Assembly: GCA_035551835.1 (NCBI GenBank)
Contig: DASZMN010000072.1
Location: 1-64,000 of the forward strand
Length of the DNA: 64,000 nucleotides
Direction: 5' to 3'
DNA from: Bog-473 sp035551835
GTDB lineage: Bacteria > Actinomycetota > Acidimicrobiia > Acidimicrobiales > RAAP-2
The position numbers were made by a program, and so were the translations under genes. This document shows positions 59,067 to 64,000 of this stretch, piece after piece (position 1 is the first letter of the stretch; each line of letters begins with the position of its first letter). The notes under the pieces are model-generated. The model made no database searches, had not been told where the DNA came from, and was given only the letters and a program-made list of their open reading frames with translations.

Positions 59067-59852
59067 ATGGGCGACGCGAGCGAAGGCCTCGCACTGGTGA
59101 TCGGTGGCGCGTCCGGCATCGGGGCCGCCCTGGTCGAGGCGTACCGGACGGGGGGCACGCCGGTGGCGACATGGGACGTGGCCGGCGACCCGGACATCAC
59201 GTGTGACGTCGCCGACCCCGCCGCGGTCGACGCGGCGGTCGAGGAGACCCAACGGCGATTCGGCGTGCCGACCGCGGTCACCGTGACGGCCGGCGTCGGG
59301 CACGGCGGCCTGCTCCTCGACGTCGACCCGGCGGAATTCGACCGCGTGATGACGGTGAACACCCGCGGGCCGTTGCTGTGCCTGCGAGGGTGGGCCCGCG
59401 TCCTGCGGGCCGAGCAGCGGAGCGGCTCTCTGGTCGCGGTGTCGAGCATCAGCGCGCGGCTGGCCGACCGGGCCATGGGCGTCTACTGCGCGTCGAAGGC
59501 CGCTCTCTCCATGTTGGTGCGGGTGGCGGCGGACGAGTGGGGTCCCGATGGCCTTCGGGTCAACGCCGTGGCGCCGGGCGTGACGCGGACGCCGATGCTC
59601 GGTCGCGGGCCTGTGGTGAGCGTGGAGGGCTCGCCGTGGCTGGCCGGGGTGGCCGGGCGCACGACCCTGGGCCGACTCGGCGAGGCCGACGACGTCGCCC
59701 TGGTCATCCTGGCCGTCCACGGGATGGACTGGGTGACCGGCCAGGTGATCGAGTGCGACGGTGGCCTGTCGCTGCGCAGTCCGATCGACTCCTATGGCGA
59801 GGGCCTGCGCGCCCTCCCGTCGGGGCGGTCGGCATCTCGACCAAGCGCCTGA
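59067..59852 (+). CDS. SDR family oxidoreductase
   Basis: 261 residues. GGASGIG (13-19), NTRG, VSSISAR and YCASK are the SDR motifs; NAVAPGVTRTPML and the ECDGGLSLRS end match the family. The cofactor loop reads TWDVAGDPD. GAAGGGAGG precedes the ATG. Monocistronic. Confidence 0.92.
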   Translation: MGDASEGLALVIGGASGIGAALVEAYRTGGTPVATWDVAGDPDITCDVADPAAVDAAVEETQRRFGVPTAVTVTAGVGHGGLLLDVDPAEFDRVMTVNTRGPLLCLRGWARVLRAEQRSGSLVAVSSISARLADRAMGVYCASKAALSMLVRVAADEWGPDGLRVNAVAPGVTRTPMLGRGPVVSVEGSPWLAGVAGRTTLGRLGEADDVALVILAVHGMDWVTGQVIECDGGLSLRSPIDSYGEGLRALPSGRSASRPSA

Positions 59853-60081
59853 AATACCGAGCGCCCGGTGCTTCCACCGCAAGTGACTACGCGCTCCGAC
59901 TAATGAAAATAAGCGAGGGCAGGCCAGATTTGCCCAAAATATAAGGGGGAGCCCGTATGCAGCCTGAGGCGACCTCGCCCTCCTGACGAAGGCAGTCGCG
60001 GGAGAGAGATCGGCTTCGTCGCGAGCCAGCGATTGAGAGAAGTTCGAGTTTCCGCGCGCGAGGGGTGCGGTGCGGCGACCG

Positions 60082-60693
60082 TCAGCCGGTCGCCTGGGGG
60101 CGCAACCCGTCGCAGACGATGCTGAGCAGGTCGCAGGCCGCCGACGAGTCCGAATGCCCGGCGGCCTGGCAGGTTGCGCCGACGAGCGAGAGGACCACGT
60201 CCGGCGTGACGTCCGCGCGCACGGCCGCGGCGTCCTGGGCCCGGCGCAACAGGACGCCGACCGCCTCGCGCAGGTCCTGCTTGACCGGCGCGGCGGACAC
60301 CTCGAATTCCAACCCGGCACCCATGACGGCGGCGATCAGGTCGCGCTTGGCCTCGCCCATGAGGACGAAGTGGTCGAGGAAGCCGAAGAAGGCGGCGGCG
60401 GGGTCCTTCGCGTCTGCCTGGGCGCGGGCGTCCTCGGTCAGGTCCCGCAGCCGCTCGAGCAGGATGGCCTCGCAGAGCTTCTCCTTGGTCGGGAAGTGCC
60501 GGTACAGCGTGCCCACGCCGACTCCGGCCTTCTCCGCGATGACGTCCACGGGGGCCTCGATGCCCTCGGAGGCGAAGACCACCTCGGCCGCATCGAGGAT
60601 GCGGGCCCGGTTGCGGACGGCGTCTGCCCGCTGCGGGCGGTCCTCGCCGGTCGGCTCGTCACAGCCACCCGTTACCTTCGACTTCGGGTCCAC
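60082..60693 (-). CDS. TetR-family regulator of the MFS gene
   Basis: About 203 residues from GTG 60693 (GGGGAGG eleven bases ahead); GTG 60702 and TTG 60720 are other possible starts. HTH: NRARILDAAEVVFASEGIEAPVDVIAEKAGVGVGTLYRHFPTKEKL. The C-terminal domain is of the common drug-responsive type. It is divergent from the MFS exporter, and the palindrome in the shared promoter is its likely operator. Confidence 0.9.
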   Translation of the reverse strand: MDPKSKVTGGCDEPTGEDRPQRADAVRNRARILDAAEVVFASEGIEAPVDVIAEKAGVGVGTLYRHFPTKEKLCEAILLERLRDLTEDARAQADAKDPAAAFFGFLDHFVLMGEAKRDLIAAVMGAGLEFEVSAAPVKQDLREAVGVLLRRAQDAAAVRADVTPDVVLSLVGATCQAAGHSDSSAACDLLSIVCDGLRPQATG

Positions 60694-60713
60694 GGAACTC
60701 ACTTCCTCCCCTG

Positions 60714-60743
60714 TTGACAAACGGAACTTTGGTTCCGTATAGT
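60714..60743 (+). promoter_or_regulatory. near-consensus promoter with operator in its spacer
   Basis: TTGACA (60714-60719), an 18-base spacer and TATAGT (60738-60743) face the MFS gene. The spacer holds ACGGAAC-TTTG-GTTCCGT (60721-60738), a perfect palindrome with 7-bp arms. A TetR protein bound there would block polymerase directly. Confidence 0.8.
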
Positions 60744-60840
60744 GTAAGTGGAACCTGAACTCCGATTCCGATTGTAGGCCGTTGCGGTCGCCGAGTCCAC
60801 CCTCTCCTGGTGAGAGGGCCGGCGAGCCGGAGCGGGCCTG

Positions 60841-60882
60841 GAACCGAACCGAACCGAACCGGATTCACCGGACCACCCGCAC
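60841..60882 (+). repeat. short tandem repeats in the MFS leader
   Basis: GAACC occurs four times in a row (60841-60860), followed by ACCACCCGC repeats just ahead of the AGGAGGAG ribosome site. They lie in the untranslated leader; no function is apparent. Confidence 0.7.
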
Positions 60883-60909
60883 CACCCGCACCACCAGGAG
60901 GAGACCGCA

Positions 60910-62463
60910 ATGACCTCGACCCTCGACCAGCCGAACCGGGACCGCGCCGCCGCCGATGCGGGCGGCGGGCCCCAGCTGGATCCCAAGCGCTTCCGCGCCC
61001 TCGGCGTCATCGCCGTCGCCCAGCTGATGGTGGTGCTCGACGCCTCCGTCGTCATCATCGCCCTGCCGTCGGCGCAGAAGGCCCTGCACATCTCGACGGC
61101 CAACCGCCAGTGGATGCTGACGGCGTACACGCTGGCCTTCGCCGGCCTGCTGCTCCTCGGTGGGCGCATAGCCGACTACTTCGGCCGCAAGCGCATGTTC
61201 GTGGTGAGCCTGATCGGGTTCGCGGCGGCGTCCGCCCTCGGCGGGCTGGCGCAGAACTCCGCCATGCTCTTCAGCGCGCGCGCCCTGCAGGGTGCGTTCG
61301 CCGCGATCATGGCGCCCGCCGCGCTGTCCCTGCTGACGGTGGCGTTCACCGAGCCCAAGGAACGGGCGCGCGCCTTCGCCGTCTACGGCGGCATCTCGGG
61401 CGGCGGCGCCGCCATCGGCCTGATCCTCGGTGGCTTCCTCACCCAGTACGCGTCGTGGCGCTGGACGCTCCTCATCAACGTGCCCTTCGCCGTCTTCGCG
61501 GCGCTGGTGGCGCTGCGCACCGTGCGCGAGAGCCGCGGCGCGGCCAACCACGGGTACGACCTCCCCGGCGCGGTGACCGTAACCGGCGGCCTGCTCGCGC
61601 TCGTCTACGGCTTCACCAAGGCCGGCTCCGACGGCTGGGGATCGTCGACGGCGGTGGCCTTCTTCGCCGCCGCGGCCGTCCTGTTGGTTTCGTTCGTCGT
61701 GATCGAGCTGCGGGCCGAGCACCCGCTCCTCCCCATGCGGGTCGTGCTGCACCGCGACCGCGGCGGCTCGTTCCTGGCCTCGCTGCTCGTCGGCACCGCC
61801 CTCCTCGGCACGTTCCTGTCGCTGACCTACTACTTCCAGGGCACGCTGCACTACTCGGCGCTCAAGAGCGGGTTCGCCTTCCTCCCGTTCTCGCTCGGCA
61901 TCATCGCCGGGGCAACGGTGGCCAGCCGGTTCCTGCCGCGCGTCGGCCCCCGGATGGTCATGGTCTCCGGGCTGGTCTTCGGCACCGCCGGGCTGTTCCT
62001 GTTGAGCACGCTCGACCCGTCCTCGACCTACGTGTCGATCGTGCTACCGGCCGAGCTCATCATCAGCCTCGGCATGGGGATGGCGTTCGTCTCCCTGAGC
62101 AGCACCGCCCTGATCGGCGTGGACCCCGTGGACGCCGGCGTCGCCAGCGCACTGGTCAACTCGACGCAGCAGACCGGTGGGTCCATGGGCGCCGCCCTGA
62201 TCAACACGATCGCCACGTCGGCGACCGCCACGTATCTCGTGGCGCACGGGCACTCGCCCGCCGCACTCGAGGCCGGTTCCATCCACGGCTACACGACGGC
62301 GTTCACCTTCAGCGGCATCGTGCTGGCGGTCGCCGCCGTCACCACCTTCGGCCTCATCCGCCGGGCGCGGGCCCAGGAGCAGACGGTGGGCGAGCTCGAC
62401 GAGGAGGTCCTCGTGGAAGAGACCGAGGCCGTGGCCCTCGCCGGCGCCGGCGCCGGCATGTAG
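60910..62463 (+). CDS. MFS exporter, DHA2 (EmrB/QacA) type
   Basis: 517 residues, 14 predicted helices. Motif A-like GGRIADYFGRKRMF and motif C (GGAAIGLILGG) are in place, and D in VVLDASVVIIALP is the family hallmark of helix 1. It expels hydrophobic drugs by proton antiport. Under TetR control through the divergent promoter. Acidic C-terminal tail. Confidence 0.93.
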   Translation: MTSTLDQPNRDRAAADAGGGPQLDPKRFRALGVIAVAQLMVVLDASVVIIALPSAQKALHISTANRQWMLTAYTLAFAGLLLLGGRIADYFGRKRMFVVSLIGFAAASALGGLAQNSAMLFSARALQGAFAAIMAPAALSLLTVAFTEPKERARAFAVYGGISGGGAAIGLILGGFLTQYASWRWTLLINVPFAVFAALVALRTVRESRGAANHGYDLPGAVTVTGGLLALVYGFTKAGSDGWGSSTAVAFFAAAAVLLVSFVVIELRAEHPLLPMRVVLHRDRGGSFLASLLVGTALLGTFLSLTYYFQGTLHYSALKSGFAFLPFSLGIIAGATVASRFLPRVGPRMVMVSGLVFGTAGLFLLSTLDPSSTYVSIVLPAELIISLGMGMAFVSLSSTALIGVDPVDAGVASALVNSTQQTGGSMGAALINTIATSATATYLVAHGHSPAALEAGSIHGYTTAFTFSGIVLAVAAVTTFGLIRRARAQEQTVGELDEEVLVEETEAVALAGAGAGM

Positions 62464-62509
62464 CCGCTCGCCTCTCACATTCTCCCGCCCCTGCCAAGGG
62501 AGACCCTCG

Positions 62510-62538
62510 GCCGCACCGGCGCTCAGCGCCGGTGCGGC
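62510..62538. terminator. strong hairpin shared by convergent genes
   Basis: A perfect inverted repeat with 13-bp arms (GCCGCACCGGCGC and its complement) around TCA sits at the end of the hydrolase gene, just beyond the MFS gene. Such a stem can end transcription from both sides although no T-run follows. Confidence 0.55.
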
Positions 62539-63422
62539 TCCGAGTGGTCCCAGTCGGCCAGCAGCGTGCGCAGCGCCGTCAACAAGATGAGGGGCTGGTC
62601 GAGCATGGCGTGGTGGCCGGCCTCGGGGATCTCGATCACGGGCGTCACCCGGCCCAACTTCTCGTACATGAAGGCGCCGATCTCGGGCGTCACCAGGCCG
62701 CGCTCGGAGCGCAAGAGCGCCAGCCGGCAGTCGACCTGGCTCAGGTAGGGCACGGCCAGGCCGCGCACCCCGCGGGCGAACTGCTCGAAGATGCGGCGGT
62801 CGAACTTCCACTGCCACCCGCCGTCGACGTACCTGAGGGACTCCCGGGCCACGAAGTCGACGACGTAGTCGAGGTAGTGCTCCTGTGGCGGGACGGTGCG
62901 GAAGCGGGCCACGGCCGCGTCCAGCGTCGGATAGGTCCGGGGCCGCCCGAACGCATCGTGCGCGCTGATCTCGGGGTCGGCCTCGGTCACCGGCGAGTCG
63001 CACACGATCACCCCGGCCACCCGGTCGGAGTGGTGCGCCGCCGTGACGATCGTGATGAACCCGCCCATGGAGTGCCCGATCACGACGGGCACCCCGCCGA
63101 TGCCGGCGTCGCCGGCGACGGCGATCACCTCCTCGGCCCACTGCTCGGGGTCGTAGTGGTCGCGGTGGCCGCTGTCGCCGTGGCCGGACAGGTCGATCGC
63201 CACCACCCGGAACTCGCCGGCGAACGTCGCCGCCACGTGGGTCCACCAGTGGGCGTGGGCGCCACCGCCGTGCACGAACACGAGCCCGCGGCGGCCGCGC
63301 TCGCCCCAGTCGAGGTAGTGCACCGGGCAACCGTCCACCACGACGGTGCCGTGGCCGTTCGGCACCGTCACGGCGCGGCTGAACCAGGCCGGCGCGTCCG
63401 GGAGGATCGGGGGGACCGTCAT
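62523..63422 (-). CDS. alpha/beta-fold hydrolase
   Basis: 299 residues. FVHGGGAHAHWW oxyanion stretch, DLSGHGDSG, nucleophile elbow GHSMGG, and the catalytic His in EAGHHAM. Likely an esterase or epoxide-hydrolase-like enzyme. The 3' end forms a hairpin with the convergent MFS gene. It is downstream of the ferredoxin/P450 pair, 34 bases away, and may be in their operon. Confidence 0.9.
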   Translation of the reverse strand: MTVPPILPDAPAWFSRAVTVPNGHGTVVVDGCPVHYLDWGERGRRGLVFVHGGGAHAHWWTHVAATFAGEFRVVAIDLSGHGDSGHRDHYDPEQWAEEVIAVAGDAGIGGVPVVIGHSMGGFITIVTAAHHSDRVAGVIVCDSPVTEADPEISAHDAFGRPRTYPTLDAAVARFRTVPPQEHYLDYVVDFVARESLRYVDGGWQWKFDRRIFEQFARGVRGLAVPYLSQVDCRLALLRSERGLVTPEIGAFMYEKLGRVTPVIEIPEAGHHAMLDQPLILLTALRTLLADWDHSEPHRR

Positions 63423-63456
63423 CGCAGGCGGATGCGACGTGGCCGGCCGGAGCCGG

Positions 63457-63651
63457 CTACTCGCTGATGATCTCGATGGCGTACTCGGGGCAGTTGGCGA
63501 TGGCCAGACGGGCCTTGTCCTCGAGCTCGACCGGCACCTCGTCGACGATCACGGTCGACTGGCCGTAGTCGTCGACGTCGAAGAGCTCCGGCGCCAGGCC
63601 GTAGCAGCGGGCGTGTCCCTGGCACTTGTCGGGATCGACGCGGATCTTCAT
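63457..63651 (-). CDS. 3Fe-4S ferredoxin of a P450 system
   Basis: 64 residues. Cys10 (DPDKCQGHARC), Cys16 and Cys54 (NCPEYAI) match the single-cluster ferredoxins that pass electrons to actinobacterial P450s. ATG 63651 overlaps the P450 stop (ATGA). Confidence 0.93.
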   Translation of the reverse strand: MKIRVDPDKCQGHARCYGLAPELFDVDDYGQSTVIVDEVPVELEDKARLAIANCPEYAIEIISE

Positions 63652-64000
63652 GGGAACACCACGGGCAGGATACGGGGTCCCCGCACCTGGCCACCGGCCC
63701 ACGTGATCTCCTGGCCCTCGGCGAGCGAGAACTCGGGGATGCGGGCGAGCCATTCCTCGAGCGCCACCTGCAGCTCCATGCGCGCCAGGTTGGACCCGGC
63801 ACAACGGTGGATGCCCGAGCCGAAGGCGACGTGGCGGTTGTGGGCCCTGTCCAGCTGGACGACCTCGGGGTGCTCGAAGGCCTCGGGGTCGCGGTTGGCG
63901 GCCGGGAAGTTCATGAGCACCTTGTCGCCCTGCTTCATGGGGCAGCCGGCGTAGTCGATGTCCTGGGTCACCTCGCGGGCCATGGTCACCGGCGAGTAGG
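63648..64000 (-). CDS. cytochrome P450, C-terminal part
   Basis: 116 residues up to the window edge; the N-terminus is outside. YSPVTMAREV follows the expected ExxR region, MNFPAANRDPEAFEHPEV and the heme loop FGSGIHRCAGSNLARMEL hold the Cys ligand. Partner of the ferredoxin encoded next. Substrate not determinable. Confidence 0.93.
   Translation of the reverse strand, partial: YSPVTMAREVTQDIDYAGCPMKQGDKVLMNFPAANRDPEAFEHPEVVQLDRAHNRHVAFGSGIHRCAGSNLARMELQVALEEWLARIPEFSLAEGQEITWAGGQVRGPRILPVVFP

Noticed and set aside
59853..60081. A small gene or element remnant in the 229-bp gap
   Set aside because: Composition is slightly AT-rich around 59900-59945, but there is no start with ribosome site, no inverted repeats and no recognisable fragment.
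60810..63467. 885-codon frame covering the MFS and hydrolase genes
   Set aside because: Same strand but out of frame with the MFS gene, Arg-rich and without helices or motifs.

Overview
The window is 64 kb of high-GC DNA with dense, often overlapping genes and many GTG/TTG starts. A SigF/SigB-type sigma switch, a DipZ-type thiol protein, resuscitation-promoting-factor-like proteins, a P450 with a 3Fe-4S ferredoxin and many SDR/acyl-CoA genes point to a soil-type actinobacterium, possibly Acidimicrobiia (inference; no rRNA is present). I saw no tRNA, rRNA, CRISPR array or insertion sequence.

Left part (1-24.2 kb): a DUF1543 gene end, two SDRs around a small P-loop kinase-like gene that seems to start at ATC, and an APC permease. 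Next comes a partner-switching stress module (STAS, anti-sigma, sigma factor) divergent from a 1218-residue GAF/SpoIIE/HATPase phosphatase. Sigma-B-type promoters precede both transcription units and also a csbD gene at 18 kb. Then follow an orphan ParA, an ABC-2 exporter (ATPase plus two permeases), a GH1 beta-glucosidase, a hydrolase, a DipZ protein, an acyl-CoA synthetase, two tandem secreted Rpf-like proteins with a duplicated hairpin leader, a nucleosidase, and the decayed remains of a kdp potassium-transport operon.

Middle part (24.2-51.4 kb): a large island for nitrogen-rich guanidino and ureido compounds. One leftward operon encodes two DUF1989 proteins (carboxyguanidine-deiminase type), a urea/guanidine carboxylase and allophanate hydrolase, under a divergent TetR regulator with a clear palindromic operator. 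A rightward set holds an isochorismatase-like hydrolase and a peptide/nickel-type binding protein. After these lies a very well matched guanidine-I (ykkC) riboswitch with its terminator, at about 38.33-38.45 kb. Behind it run ten tightly packed genes: type III glutamine synthetase, creatininase-family hydrolase, PuuD-like amidotransferase, a fused two-ATPase Opp/Dpp protein, two permeases, a ureohydrolase likely to be a guanidine hydrolase, a Rieske oxygenase, an unknown protein and an MBL hydrolase. Two further ureohydrolases, a nitrilase-family hydrolase, an M20 peptidase and an allantoinase flank the block. The riboswitch-led operon is the best candidate for an undescribed system: guanidine sensing tied to import, ureohydrolysis, gamma-glutamylation and oxygenation.

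Right part (51.5-64 kb): two amidohydrolase-2 proteins, a nitroreductase, glucose-6-phosphate dehydrogenase, a quinone-reductase-like MDR enzyme, a Baeyer-Villiger-type monooxygenase, a VOC protein, an SDR, a TetR/MFS efflux pair with a near-consensus promoter carrying a palindrome in its spacer, an alpha/beta hydrolase, and a ferredoxin-P450 pair cut by the window edge.
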